64,000 nucleotides of DNA from Geosporobacter ferrireducens (GCF_001750685.1 NZ_CP017269.1:682001-746000), one strand, 5' to 3'; counted from the first letter of the stretch, positions 7,670 to 16,850 are shown. Notes: generated by a model not told the origin, from the sequence alone. Made by a program: numbers and translations.

Positions 7670-9051
7670 CAACCGGCAGCTTTTCGAGCCTCTCCCCCGC
7701 ATTTCACGCAATCGGCGCAACCATGTGATTCGGTCCAAAGCCTTTCCGCAGTCACAGCCCATTTTTCTGCGGTATTCACACACTTACAGCTCAGGCTGTG
7801 TACGTCCTCCGGTTTGATAAAATCCGTCGAGGCTGCACCGGACACCTCTACCATCTCTGTCAGTCTACCTGGATTGTCCAGCAGAGGGCAGGGCCTCAGA
7901 TGGTTATCGTTAAAGGGCTGATTCATATGATACTGCATGAACAATGGGGACTGCAGTGCCTCAAGAATGGTATTTTCATAAATGCTGGAATCTGAATAAT
8001 GGATAAACGCGCATGGTTCGATATCCCCGTTAGCATTGATATGCAAATACCTGCGCCCGCCAGCGATGCAGCCAGCTGCATATTCGCCGTCATTCCAGAA
8101 ATCCAGGGTGAACAGAGGTTTTGTTTCACGGAAGTGACGAATCTGGCGATACATAAATTCACGCTGGTCGGCGGTTACCATCAAGTCGGGGACCGCATCC
8201 GCGCCCACCGGCATATAGGTAAAGAACCATGCGAATTTCACTCCTTTGTCAATCATAAAATCAAAAAATTCTTCGCTGCCGATCACCTCAGTGTTATAAC
8301 GGGTATAGCAGAGAGAAGCGCCGAAAATCAACTTTTTCCGCTTGAGAATCTCCATAGCGCGGATGACCGCCTGATAGGTTCCCTTGCCGCGACGGGAATC
8401 CGTGGCGTTCTCAAAGCCCTCAATACTGATGGCAGGAACGAAATTCCTGACACGTAGCATTTCGTCGGCAAAATCTTCGTCAATAAGCGTACCGTTTGTG
8501 AAGGCGGCAAACAAACAATCGCCATGTTTCTCGCAAAGTGCGATAATATCCTTTTTGCGGACAAGGGGTTCTCCGCCGGAATACAGATAAAAATACACGC
8601 CCAGTTGTTTGCCCTGTTTAACGATACTGTCCATCATTTCAAGGCTCATGGAAGAATTTTTACCGTATTCTGCTGCCCAGCAGCCGGTGCATTTGAGATT
8701 GCAGGCTGCAGTGGGGTCCATCAAGATTGCCCATGGTATGTTGCAGCCGTACTTTTCCCGGTTTGCCTCCTGTATGGGCCATCCGATGAAGCTCTCATTC
8801 AGTATGAAATTATTGAAAAATGCCTTTCGCACTTTAGTATTAATATCCGACCACATGCTGAGGATCAGTTTATACCAGTTATTGTCCTTATCTTCGATGA
8901 TCTTGCGGATTGCCTTGCGCTGACTTTCCATTTCGTTGTTTCTATCAAAACGGTCTATCCAATCCATAAGTTTTGGGATATTTTTTTCAGGATTGGAATT
9001 TAAATAGGCATATGCCAGCTTCATACCTGTTGAACTGATTATTTTGTTCAT
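7669..9051 (-). CDS. radical SAM enzyme with cysteine-rich C-terminus (460 aa)
   Basis: Radical S-adenosylmethionine enzyme. An N-terminal helical region of about 100 residues precedes the core, where CNLKCTGC places the three cluster ligands at Cys117, 121 and 124; YSGGEP is the SAM-binding GGE motif. Further cysteines in the C-terminal part (GCIAGG, EPCAF, RPCPLL, SCKC) and a final CADCVKCGG suggest auxiliary iron-sulfur clusters, as in SPASM-type enzymes. GGAGGT precedes ATG 9051. It is divergent from a paralogue that lacks the cysteines, and near phospholipid and fatty-acid genes. I infer action on lipids, perhaps C-C coupling or methyl/ether chemistry on acyl chains, but the substrate cannot be read from sequence. 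Confidence 0.88.
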   Translation of the reverse strand: MNKIISSTGMKLAYAYLNSNPEKNIPKLMDWIDRFDRNNEMESQRKAIRKIIEDKDNNWYKLILSMWSDINTKVRKAFFNNFILNESFIGWPIQEANREKYGCNIPWAILMDPTAACNLKCTGCWAAEYGKNSSMSLEMMDSIVKQGKQLGVYFYLYSGGEPLVRKKDIIALCEKHGDCLFAAFTNGTLIDEDFADEMLRVRNFVPAISIEGFENATDSRRGKGTYQAVIRAMEILKRKKLIFGASLCYTRYNTEVIGSEEFFDFMIDKGVKFAWFFTYMPVGADAVPDLMVTADQREFMYRQIRHFRETKPLFTLDFWNDGEYAAGCIAGGRRYLHINANGDIEPCAFIHYSDSSIYENTILEALQSPLFMQYHMNQPFNDNHLRPCPLLDNPGRLTEMVEVSGAASTDFIKPEDVHSLSCKCVNTAEKWAVTAERLWTESHGCADCVKCGGEARKAAG

Positions 9052-9127
9052 AATATGACCTCCAACTAAATTTATCTATGATGAAGTTTACCATATCGCA
9101 TATTCTGAGTAATTAAACAAAAACAGC

Positions 9128-9150
9128 TTGTGTAAAGAATCTTTACACAA
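9128..9150. promoter_or_regulatory. perfect 23-bp palindrome, probable operator
   Basis: Arms TTGTGTAAAGA and TCTTTACACAA are exact reverse complements around one central A. The site lies midway between the divergent radical SAM gene (start 9051) and its paralogue (start 9230), where one bound protein could control both. The nearby TetR protein at 12841-13431 is a candidate (inference). Confidence 0.8.
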
Positions 9151-9229
9151 ACAGATATCTGTAAATAGAGTGCATCTTCATTTTAGAGTATATTAGGAGT
9201 GTACTTATTTAGGAAGGAGTTGTTTAATA

Positions 9230-10264
9230 TTGGAGTTGCAGCATAGGTTGGTGAGGCAGGCAATCAATATAGCTATTAGCAAAGCTATGGAAGATATGAA
9301 AGGTAATACAAGACGTAGTATTAGAAACCTGATTGATTTGGGCCTGCTGTTTTCAAAAAGTGAAAATCAGAAGTGGTTTTTTTCTACCGCTCAAAAGGTA
9401 ATTGCCAACCCGAGAAACCCCTATAATTCACTGGTCACAAGGATTCTTTCCGATGTTGATAACGACACGATAAAAAAAGTCGGCTTGAATTTGGGATACA
9501 GCAGTCTGATCTATGGAGCCAATAAACTCAAAAAAAGGCAGGAGGATTTAGGATTTATGCTTCCATGGCTCCTCATTTTTGATATTTCTGAATCAGGTCC
9601 TGCCTTTTTTCATCAGATGGAGCATCTTATCGGGGAAGGCAAGGAATTAGGCATTTACAGCTATATCATCTGTCCGCACGAAAAAGACGATATTCTCTCC
9701 ATATGCGAAATCGCAAAACGGTTTGAAGAATGCTTATTCGTGTTGAAAGTGCCTTCCGGCTTAATTTTGGAGCAAACTGCCGAATTTCTCGGTAAAATCC
9801 ATAATGCGATGGTTTCCGTGCAGGTGACAAACATGGATTTCAGCTGTGAAAGCGATGTAAACGCATTCCGGTTATTAAAGCAAAACCGTTGCCTATATGG
9901 CTTTCATGTAAGCTATAGCGAGAATACGATAAAACAAGTGACAGCCCCGGAGTATATTCGCTCTGCGATCAGCCTTGGCAATCTGTTTGGAACATACATC
10001 GCCGAAAACGGCGTCCCGGATACATGCAGGGACGCAGTCCATGCCTTTGCGTGCAAAGAAAGAGGGGAAAAAGGGCAACCCTTAATTACGCTGGAATTGT
10101 TCCGCGATATGCGAATTATCAGTGAAAAAATCCTCTCCGGCGACGGTTACATAGCGATTAATCTGGCAGAAAGGGTTTATTGTGAATACATCAAAGCAAA
10201 AGATGTGGTTACAAAATCGCTTTTTGAAATACTTCAGAGCACGCGGCTTTGTATAAGCTTCTAA
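9230..10264 (+). CDS. cysteine-less radical SAM paralogue (344 aa)
   Basis: Not an active radical SAM enzyme by motif. It aligns by eye with the divergent enzyme at 7669-9051: the helical N-terminus, then PWLLIFDISESGP where the enzyme has PWAILMDPTAACN, and GEGKELGIYSYII where it has KQGKQLGVYFYLY. The CxxxCxxC cluster motif and the GGE motif are missing, and the protein ends before the cysteine-rich tail. It may be a non-catalytic partner, a lipid-binding scaffold or a decaying duplicate. The start is TTG 9230 with AGGAAGGAG about 10 nt upstream. Three plus-strand genes follow closely, so it heads a small operon with the phosphatidyltransferase and thioesterase genes. Confidence 0.8.
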   Translation: MELQHRLVRQAINIAISKAMEDMKGNTRRSIRNLIDLGLLFSKSENQKWFFSTAQKVIANPRNPYNSLVTRILSDVDNDTIKKVGLNLGYSSLIYGANKLKKRQEDLGFMLPWLLIFDISESGPAFFHQMEHLIGEGKELGIYSYIICPHEKDDILSICEIAKRFEECLFVLKVPSGLILEQTAEFLGKIHNAMVSVQVTNMDFSCESDVNAFRLLKQNRCLYGFHVSYSENTIKQVTAPEYIRSAISLGNLFGTYIAENGVPDTCRDAVHAFACKERGEKGQPLITLELFRDMRIISEKILSGDGYIAINLAERVYCEYIKAKDVVTKSLFEILQSTRLCISF

Positions 10265-10308
10265 CCCTGTTTTACGGCAATAAAAGCATAAGGAGACACA
10301 TAAAGTTA

Positions 10309-10872
10309 ATGAAAAAAGCTTCCGAAAACATTTGGAATCTGGCAAACATACTTACGATATTGAGAATTGCTTTAATACCCATATATGTAGCAGCCTATAT
10401 AAAAGGCTATCAATACGCGGCATTTATTGTGTTTCTTGCGGCCAGCTTGACGGACTTATTGGATGGGCGAATTGCCAGAAAGTATAATTGGGTTACCAAT
10501 TTAGGGAAGCTGATGGACCCCATTGCCGATAAACTGATGTGTCTGGCGGTACTGATTTCTCTTACAGCGTCGAGAAAAGTACATTGTATCCCGGTGATCC
10601 TTGTGATAGTAAAAGAACTTCTAATGCTGATAGGCGGTTCTTATCTGCTGAGCAGAGGCATCGTGGTACAAAGTCAGATAATCGGCAAAGCGGCTCAGTG
10701 GCTATTGATTACTGCGCTGTGTCTATGTTTCTTCCATGATTTTTTTACGATCTGGGTACTGCCTTTGGATGTTATTCTACTATGGATAGCTGTAATCATG
10801 GCGTTGCTGGCACTGATATTTTATGCCATCGATGCTTCCAAAGCCGCGCGTGACAGAAGATCAATACAATGA
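10309..10872 (+). CDS. CDP-alcohol phosphatidyltransferase (187 aa, PgsA-like)
   Basis: Membrane enzyme that swaps CMP of a CDP-activated lipid for an alcohol, making a phospholipid head group. The family motif is complete: Asp49, Asp52-Gly53, Ala56-Arg57, Gly66, Asp70 and Asp74. Several membrane segments and a length near 187 fit the PgsA (phosphatidylglycerophosphate synthase) branch, though the alcohol substrate is not certain. ATG 10309 (MKKASEN) is preferred to the upstream 10249 frame because AGGAG lies upstream. It begins 44 nt after the radical SAM paralogue and ends 19 nt before the thioesterase start. As the host must have its own PgsA, this is an extra, mobile copy. Confidence 0.9.
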   Translation: MKKASENIWNLANILTILRIALIPIYVAAYIKGYQYAAFIVFLAASLTDLLDGRIARKYNWVTNLGKLMDPIADKLMCLAVLISLTASRKVHCIPVILVIVKELLMLIGGSYLLSRGIVVQSQIIGKAAQWLLITALCLCFFHDFFTIWVLPLDVILLWIAVIMALLALIFYAIDASKAARDRRSIQ

Positions 10873-10891
10873 CAGTGGGAGTGGTTTTGAC

Positions 10892-11599
10892 ATGTATGAA
10901 ATAAAAGATCGTGTTTGTGCCAGCAGGACAGGCAGTAACGGAACTATGAAGCTGACGGGAGCTATGGACATCCTTCAGGATTGTTCACTGTTATGGCTGG
11001 AATCAGAGCCTTCCTTCCGAGGCTTTCTTGTCGGGAACAATCTGGGTATGTTTGTCTTATCAAGGCAAGTGGATATTATACGGCTGCCGGTATGCGGCGA
11101 AAAGATTACTGTGAAGACCAGTGTCTTTGCCTGCCGGAGTTTCTTCGGGTATCGGAATACGGTCCTATATGGTGAAAACGGCCTGCCCTGTCTACTGTCA
11201 TGGAGCCTCGGAGCATTTGTAAATCTGGATACAGGTAGAATGGTAAGGCTGCCGCAAAGTGAAATTGACAAGGTTACCATCGACGAAAAAATTGATATGG
11301 AGTATCTGGACAAAAAAATTATTCTCCCGGATATGCCAGGTCAGCGTATGGATGCTGTTACAGTCAAACGCAATGATATTGATATATATCACCATATGAA
11401 CAATGTGAAATATGTTGAGGCGGCGCTGGAGCTTTTGCCGGAGAATTTCGTAATCAACAGATTAAGAATCGAATATAAGAGGCCTGCAAAACTGGGTGAT
11501 CTGTTGTATCCCCAAATGATAAAGGCACCTTCAGCAAATTGGTATGTGCTTCTGCTTGATTCACAGGATAATCCGTATGTAATCATGGAATTTTCCTAA
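10892..11599 (+). CDS. acyl-ACP thioesterase (235 aa), altered active site
   Basis: Fat-family thioesterase with two hot-dog folds, which releases fatty acids from acyl carrier protein. The second half carries the typical D-x-N-x-H-x-N-N region, but here it reads DIYHHMNNVKY: His168 is kept while Tyr166 stands where the family usually has the catalytic Asn. Activity may be changed or lost. Start ATG 10892 (MYEIKDR) has GGGAGTGG upstream; the longer 10823 frame overlaps the preceding gene. It is the last gene of the plus-strand trio and links the cluster to fatty-acid supply or editing. Confidence 0.82.
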   Translation: MYEIKDRVCASRTGSNGTMKLTGAMDILQDCSLLWLESEPSFRGFLVGNNLGMFVLSRQVDIIRLPVCGEKITVKTSVFACRSFFGYRNTVLYGENGLPCLLSWSLGAFVNLDTGRMVRLPQSEIDKVTIDEKIDMEYLDKKIILPDMPGQRMDAVTVKRNDIDIYHHMNNVKYVEAALELLPENFVINRLRIEYKRPAKLGDLLYPQMIKAPSANWYVLLLDSQDNPYVIMEFS

Positions 11600-11631
11600 G
11601 GTATGCCGGTACATATCCAGGCAATAACCGC

Positions 11632-12738
11632 TCATAAAATTAGGTCATGTTTTCTTATTTCCCGAATGTTCTTCATAGCTAAAATAAATAGTGAGCGTAT
11701 GGTCTGAAACAGAAACCTTCTTGTTTCATCATCAATTTCTTTCATTGCACCAAGCACGGCATAAGCTCTTTTCTGCCAATCTCCCATCAGGTCATAAAAT
11801 GTCGTAGCATTTGTTGCTTTGATCACATTATACAGAGTATTCACAAATAGCTCCCGTTTTTGGTCGTTCAGGGAGCTAACCCACTGGTTCAGTGTTTCAT
11901 TCATATAGAGTGCGCTTTTGGTGATCGATGAAATATATTCAAAATCATCGCTGTCAATCAGCCATGAAAAGGGATCGTGCTGCATGAGCCAGATGCGGTT
12001 GCTTTTCACCACGGAATACTTTTCCTGATGCTGCAAAAGCATCCCAATCACGGAGGACTGCGGCATGGTTTTGCGGATTCGATCCTTTACTGTCAAATAG
12101 CCGTCGCTCTGAAATATCTCATCCTTGAATCCGGGTCCATCATGATCAAAGATATGTGTGATCCTGTCCTGAACCGACCGGCGGCATTTTATGGAGGAAT
12201 AGACTGCAATATTTCCTCCTTTTGAGTGCCCGCCGATTTTTAATTTGCATGAAATTTTGTCGGCAACGGCATTCAAGTATGCAACGCCTTCCTCCTGCGA
12301 CGGAATAGGGCTTGTGAACGCCATATTAAAATCCTCTTTCCAACCGACAAAGGTTGCATCGGTGCCTCGGTAAGCAACATATGCTGAATCGTCGCTCAGA
12401 AGATAGGTGACGGCGGAGAACTGCTTCTCTGCCGTGTTATCTATTTGATTCACATAAAAAGCCAGTCTCGTGTCACAAAACCGCGGACTGTTTGCAAACG
12501 CAAAGAGCAGTTGCCGGTTGCTTTTGCGATCTCTCACATCTTGATATAATGTATCAGGATTCTCTATAGCGGCAACTTCCTGGATCGGCACCGTCGATGA
12601 GATATCCGATAAGCCGGGGACGACACCATCGTAATACAGATACGCCAATTGGGATAGTACCAGACTGTCAACAGCGTTAAATTGTCTATTTTGAAAAGTG
12701 TCTTCTATTTCTTTTGCATAATCTATAATATTTTTCAT
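11632..12738 (-). CDS. alpha/beta hydrolase, Mbeg1-like lipase (368 aa)
   Basis: Probable lipase or esterase of the DUF2974/Mbeg1 family. The nucleophile elbow is GGHSKGGN with Ser172; YRGTD near residue 124 fits the oxyanion side; HDGPGF near 205 supplies a likely acid. No signal peptide is seen, so it should act in the cytoplasm or at the inner membrane face. AGGAGCAGG precedes ATG 12738. It faces the thioesterase gene and lies downstream of a TetR gene on the same strand. In this setting it may trim acyl chains from lipids (inference). Confidence 0.8.
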   Translation of the reverse strand: MKNIIDYAKEIEDTFQNRQFNAVDSLVLSQLAYLYYDGVVPGLSDISSTVPIQEVAAIENPDTLYQDVRDRKSNRQLLFAFANSPRFCDTRLAFYVNQIDNTAEKQFSAVTYLLSDDSAYVAYRGTDATFVGWKEDFNMAFTSPIPSQEEGVAYLNAVADKISCKLKIGGHSKGGNIAVYSSIKCRRSVQDRITHIFDHDGPGFKDEIFQSDGYLTVKDRIRKTMPQSSVIGMLLQHQEKYSVVKSNRIWLMQHDPFSWLIDSDDFEYISSITKSALYMNETLNQWVSSLNDQKRELFVNTLYNVIKATNATTFYDLMGDWQKRAYAVLGAMKEIDDETRRFLFQTIRSLFILAMKNIREIRKHDLIL

Positions 12739-12840
12739 ATCACCTGCTCCTGTTTCAATTTAGAATTTTTTATAAGCAGCGCCGTTTTCATACAAATAGA
12801 ATTTACCATCAGAGCAAAAGTAATGGACGCCCAGCAGCTT

Positions 12841-13431
12841 TCATTCCGGTTCTGTCGGATCTTTCGCAGGCGCCGTTTGGCTCAGGCTTTCAAGTTCGCA
12901 AAAAATACTTCCGTCAAAAATGCTGCGAATTTTCGTTACGTACTCCGCCGGTTCCTCTTTCATACCCTTGTTGGCCCATCGTACAATCATGCCGACAAAA
13001 GCAGTAGATATAAATTCGGTAATAAATCCCCATTTTTCTTCTTCAAATTCTGCATTTTGAAGGTTTTCTATTATTGATATCGAGATATCCCGGATGTAGT
13101 CATGTAGATATTCCTGAAAAGAATTTTGTCCGGTTGTATTGAGCGCGTTAATATAAAACGTCTTGTTCTGCCGCATATAGTTACACAAATCCACCAGACC
13201 GTCCATCCAATGCTCTACCGTGTTATAGGAGCTTATCAAGCGGGCGGTTTCGGTATAGTAAATCCAGTTCATAAGATCATACTTGTCCTTGAAATGATAA
13301 TAAAATGCTTGCCTTGTCAGCCCGCAATTTTCAACAATATCGCTCACGCAGATCCTGTTGAAGGCATTCTTTGCCATAAGTCCCTTTAAGGAATTGGCAA
13401 GTGCCAGCTTGGTAATGTTTGAATCCGACAT
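12841..13431 (-). CDS. TetR-family regulator (196 aa, DhaS-like)
   Basis: One-component repressor or activator. The N-terminal helix-turn-helix spans about residues 10-55, with ICVSDIVENCGLTRQAFYYHFKDK, here cited as the segment ending in FYYHFKDKYDL. The C-terminal half resembles the DhaS/YxaF ligand domain. ATG 13431 (MSDSNIT) has GGAGG upstream; the longer in-frame extension to 13551 has none. It is 102 nt upstream of the lipase gene and could control it and, through the palindrome at 9128-9150, the radical SAM pair (inference). Confidence 0.85.
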   Translation of the reverse strand: MSDSNITKLALANSLKGLMAKNAFNRICVSDIVENCGLTRQAFYYHFKDKYDLMNWIYYTETARLISSYNTVEHWMDGLVDLCNYMRQNKTFYINALNTTGQNSFQEYLHDYIRDISISIIENLQNAEFEEEKWGFITEFISTAFVGMIVRWANKGMKEEPAEYVTKIRSIFDGSIFCELESLSQTAPAKDPTEPE

Positions 13432-13621
13432 GATAAACCTCCTCTCCCCAAGCCGGGCATAATTGCCCATAATACCGCTAATGGACAGTTTCCCATATGT
13501 AAAAAAATCCAAACATAGGTACCAATGAAAGCCTAAATACCGTAAGTACATTTGCAGCGTTTAAAATATTACCTCGGCTGTTTCTTATAATTATTAATTA
13601 TTAATCTAAAAGCTGTTTAGC

Positions 13622-13939
13622 CTAGACTATAAATCTATCTATAAATTGCTTTGCAGCTTGATTTAATTCATACCACTCATACTTCAGGTTCTCAAATTGA
13701 TCTTTCCCTTCGGATGTAATGCCGTAAAATTTCAGCATCGTTTTGTTGGAGGTTTCTTTTATACCACTTTTAATAAATCCTTCTTTTTGCATTTTTTTTA
13801 ACAGAGAATATATTATAATTTCCGATGTCTCAAACGCATCTTGAAGTGTCATGCTCAGTTCACATTCATAAGCATCCTTACTAAATAAAATTGCTAAAAT
13901 GCAAATCTCTATTATGCCTTTTTTTAGATGAATGTCCAT
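13622..13939 (-). CDS. PadR-family regulator (105 aa)
   Basis: Winged-helix regulator of the PadR group. It has the usual order: KGIIEICILAILFSKDAYECEL at the N-terminus, then IIIYSLLKKMQKEGFIKS (wing helix), FYGITSEGKDQFENL and a short C-terminal helix. AGAAGGGA precedes ATG 13939, 15 nt after the stop of dxs, so it closes the nine-gene operon that starts with tetR at 21938. PadR proteins usually respond to small lipophilic ligands; here that might be an isoprenoid or fatty-acid product (inference). Confidence 0.82.
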   Translation of the reverse strand: MDIHLKKGIIEICILAILFSKDAYECELSMTLQDAFETSEIIIYSLLKKMQKEGFIKSGIKETSNKTMLKFYGITSEGKDQFENLKYEWYELNQAAKQFIDRFIV

Positions 13940-13954
13940 AACACTTTTTCCCTT

Positions 13955-15886
13955 CTATTTGAGTTTTGATCTATTGCCCAAATAAACACCATGTACACTG
14001 TCTTTCAATATTAATTTGTTTTTTCTCAGCAGTCGTAAAATTCCGTGAATCAGGGAATCCGCATCAAGCTTATATATTCTGAATAGCTCGCTTCGCGTAC
14101 CCTGCCCGATAAAGTGGTCCGGAAAGCCAAACATTTTAATCTCAATATTAAGTTCATACCTGTTTAGCAGCTGCAGAACATTGCTGCCAAGTCCCCCTAT
14201 TATGGAATGATCCTCAATCGTCACTACTTTCTTTGTTCTCATTGCAGAACCGATGATCAATTCTGCATCCATGGGTTTCAGAAATCTAACGTTGATTAAA
14301 TCAACGGAAATCCCCTCACTTTTCAGTGTCGCCGCTACTTGAAGGGAAGTTTCCACCATATTCCCGGCCGTAACAATAGTAACATCAGTGCCATTACAAA
14401 TTTTTATCCCCTTATGCCAGGCTACAGGCTTTTTGACATCCGATAATATCACTTTACCTTTCCCTCTGGGATACCTTATTGCAATGGGCCCATTATGCTC
14501 TATAACTGCATACCTCAGCATATGTTCAAGCTCACTATAGTCACAAGGAGAAAGAATCGACATATTGGGAATATGGCTAAGATAAGACAAATCATAGATT
14601 CCCTGATGTGTTTCACCGTCTTCACCGACAACACCAGCCCTGTCTATGGCAAATGTCACATGCAAATTCTGCGCTGCAACATCGTGAAGAATTTGGTCAT
14701 AAGCCCTCTGCAGGAAGGACGAATATACTGCGAAAACAGGCTTAAGACCGCTTTTTGCCATGCCGGCCGCAAATGTTACGGCATGCTGCTCGGCAATACC
14801 CACATCAAAAAATCTTTTCGGATATTTTTTTGAAAACTCGTTGAGTCCCGTACCGTCCGGCATCGCAGCGGTAATGGCAATGAGTTTGCTTTCTTCTCCA
14901 GCGAGCTTCACCATTTCTTTCCCGAAAATAGCCGAATAGCTATCTTTTTTATCATTCAATGTTTCACCGGACCGTATTTCAAAAGAGGATACGTTGTGGA
15001 AAGCATGGGGTTTTTCCTCCGCCGGCCCGTAGCCCTTCCCTTTTTGGGTACGGACATGAATCAGCACAGGCCCTTTTATAAACCTAGCCTTTGAAAAGAT
15101 ATCGATAAGCTCATTCAAATCATGTCCGTCTATAGGACCGAAATACTTAAACCCAAGCTCTTCAAACAAGGTCCTGTGCATGATCATATATTTGATTGCA
15201 CCTTTAATTCTGTTCAGGCCTTCGGCAAGAGGCTCACCAATACCTGGTATTCTGTTAAAAGCCTGTTCCAATAGCTCTTTTGACTTGAAATAAGCGGGCT
15301 CTGTCCTTATTTGCGCCAAATGCTTTGAAAGCCCTCCAACATTTTGTCTTATGGAAAAATTATTATCATTAAGGACTACAATCAAGTTGTTCAATGACCT
15401 TCCGGCATCATTTAATGCTTCAAAAGCCATTCCTCCGGTTAGGGCACCATCTCCGATTACTGAAATAACGGAGTAGTTTTCGTTTTTAATATCCCTTGCC
15501 TTTGCAAGACCCAGTGCAGCAGATATGGAGGTACTGCTGTGCCCGGTATTAAAAATATCATGCTCGCTTTCGCTTGCTTTGGGAAAGCCGGAGATGCCAT
15601 TTAGCGTCCTGAGTGTACCGAATCTTTCCTTTCTGCCTGTAAGAATTTTATGGGTATAGGACTGATGTCCAACATCCCATATAATTTTATCCTTTGGAGA
15701 ATCAAAAATAAAATGGAGTGCAATCGTAAGCTCTACTGCACCCAAATTTGAAGCCAGATGACCTCCCGTCTTTGATACTGATCCTATCAGAAGCTTTCTG
15801 ATTTCTTCCGCCAATTGCTTCAATTGCATTCTATTCAGTTTTTTGATATCACTTGGCACGTTGATGCGTCCTAATAGATTGTCCAC
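13955..15886 (-). CDS. dxs: 1-deoxy-D-xylulose-5-phosphate synthase
   Basis: Thiamine-diphosphate enzyme that joins pyruvate and glyceraldehyde 3-phosphate, the first step of the MEP isoprenoid pathway. At 643 residues it is full length. Seen motifs: SKTGGHLASNLG, WDVGHQSYTHK, the ThDP-binding GDGALTGG to NDNNFSI stretch near 146-178, and the transketolase C-domain DRAGVVGEDGETHQG. The start is GTG 15886 with AAGGAAA upstream; it overlaps the yidC stop by 38 nt, so translation is probably coupled. Its AT-rich composition differs from the ICE core. The host should have a chromosomal dxs, so this is an added copy feeding extra isoprenoid precursor. Confidence 0.95.
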   Translation of the reverse strand: MDNLLGRINVPSDIKKLNRMQLKQLAEEIRKLLIGSVSKTGGHLASNLGAVELTIALHFIFDSPKDKIIWDVGHQSYTHKILTGRKERFGTLRTLNGISGFPKASESEHDIFNTGHSSTSISAALGLAKARDIKNENYSVISVIGDGALTGGMAFEALNDAGRSLNNLIVVLNDNNFSIRQNVGGLSKHLAQIRTEPAYFKSKELLEQAFNRIPGIGEPLAEGLNRIKGAIKYMIMHRTLFEELGFKYFGPIDGHDLNELIDIFSKARFIKGPVLIHVRTQKGKGYGPAEEKPHAFHNVSSFEIRSGETLNDKKDSYSAIFGKEMVKLAGEESKLIAITAAMPDGTGLNEFSKKYPKRFFDVGIAEQHAVTFAAGMAKSGLKPVFAVYSSFLQRAYDQILHDVAAQNLHVTFAIDRAGVVGEDGETHQGIYDLSYLSHIPNMSILSPCDYSELEHMLRYAVIEHNGPIAIRYPRGKGKVILSDVKKPVAWHKGIKICNGTDVTIVTAGNMVETSLQVAATLKSEGISVDLINVRFLKPMDAELIIGSAMRTKKVVTIEDHSIIGGLGSNVLQLLNRYELNIEIKMFGFPDHFIGQGTRSELFRIYKLDADSLIHGILRLLRKNKLILKDSVHGVYLGNRSKLK

Positions 15887-16796
15887 CGGAGTTTTTCCTT
15901 TCCTTCACCTTTTTATTTTCCACTTCCACCTTCACATTCTTTTTTATAACAAACCTGTTCATAAACATTTGCTGGGCTATCTGATAAATATTTCCCACAA
16001 TCCAGTAAAGGCCCAGACCGGCAGGTACGCTGAAAGAAATAAATGCGGTCATGACAGGAGACACCCACATCATGCTTTTTTGCATGGATGCTTGCATTTG
16101 GTTATCACTTGTCTGAGGTGTTTGCTGCATAGAATATTTAACAGAGATATAGGTCGTAATTGCTGATAATATTGGAATTAGAAGCAAAATTAGATTTTGT
16201 GCACCTACAACATCTCCAAAAAGCTTTTGATAATTCCATGTAGGAATTGCCCCAAGGTTAATACCAAGAAAATTCATATTAAGCAATTCTTCTTTTTTTA
16301 GCATTTGACTAACACTTGCCAATTCCTCCGTATGCTTCCCGAAGTAAGTGATAATGCTCAAGTCACGTATATTTGATATTCTATCGGGACCTATCGGTAT
16401 TTTTTCGAATAAGTGCAAAATAGTTTCCGGTGACTTTCCAACCATATACCTCAAAGGCTGTGAGATTACATAATATAATGAAAAAAGAATAGGCATCTGA
16501 ATCAGCAGCGGCAAACAGCCGCCAGCAGGGTTTACTTTATTTTCCTGGTAAAGTTTCATCATTTCTTCATTCAGCTTTTCCTTATCGTTTTTATATCTCT
16601 TTTGTATTTCCTGCATTTGAGGCTGAATTTCGCTAAGCTTTGATGTTGAATGATACTGCTTTATATAAAGTGGTAGTAAAAGTGTTTTTACCATAACCGT
16701 CAACAGTATGATTGCAATACCATAATTTTTAAACGCAAGCATATCATATATAAATTTCAACACATATCCCATGGGAATTGCAATAAAGTCAAGCAT
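15849..16796 (-). CDS. yidC: YidC/Oxa1-family membrane insertase (315 aa)
   Basis: Inserts and folds membrane proteins. About five membrane segments are visible, with the cytoplasmic helical hairpin (EIQPQMQEIQKRYKND, KLYQENKVNP) and GGCLPLLIQMPIL typical of the family. In the first core helix the groove position usually held by Arg is Lys (TVMVKTLLLPL), keeping the positive charge. The C-tail is lysine-rich. No lipoprotein signal peptide is present, unlike many Gram-positive SpoIIIJ/YqjG. ATG 16796 follows AGAAGG. It overlaps dxs at its end. An operon-borne insertase suggests that another product of this cluster needs membrane insertion (inference). Confidence 0.92.
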   Translation of the reverse strand: MLDFIAIPMGYVLKFIYDMLAFKNYGIAIILLTVMVKTLLLPLYIKQYHSTSKLSEIQPQMQEIQKRYKNDKEKLNEEMMKLYQENKVNPAGGCLPLLIQMPILFSLYYVISQPLRYMVGKSPETILHLFEKIPIGPDRISNIRDLSIITYFGKHTEELASVSQMLKKEELLNMNFLGINLGAIPTWNYQKLFGDVVGAQNLILLLIPILSAITTYISVKYSMQQTPQTSDNQMQASMQKSMMWVSPVMTAFISFSVPAGLGLYWIVGNIYQIAQQMFMNRFVIKKNVKVEVENKKVKERKNSGGQSIRTHQRAK

Positions 16797-16850
16797 TATA
16801 CACCTTCTTTCGCACATTACAGCATTTTTACATAAAACATATTTGTAAAT

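Noticed and set aside
14560..14580. Possible fourth copy of the 23-nt palindrome in dxs (CATATTGGGAATATG)
   Set aside because: It shares only the TTGGGAATA half and lies in a conserved coding region; similarity is probably chance.
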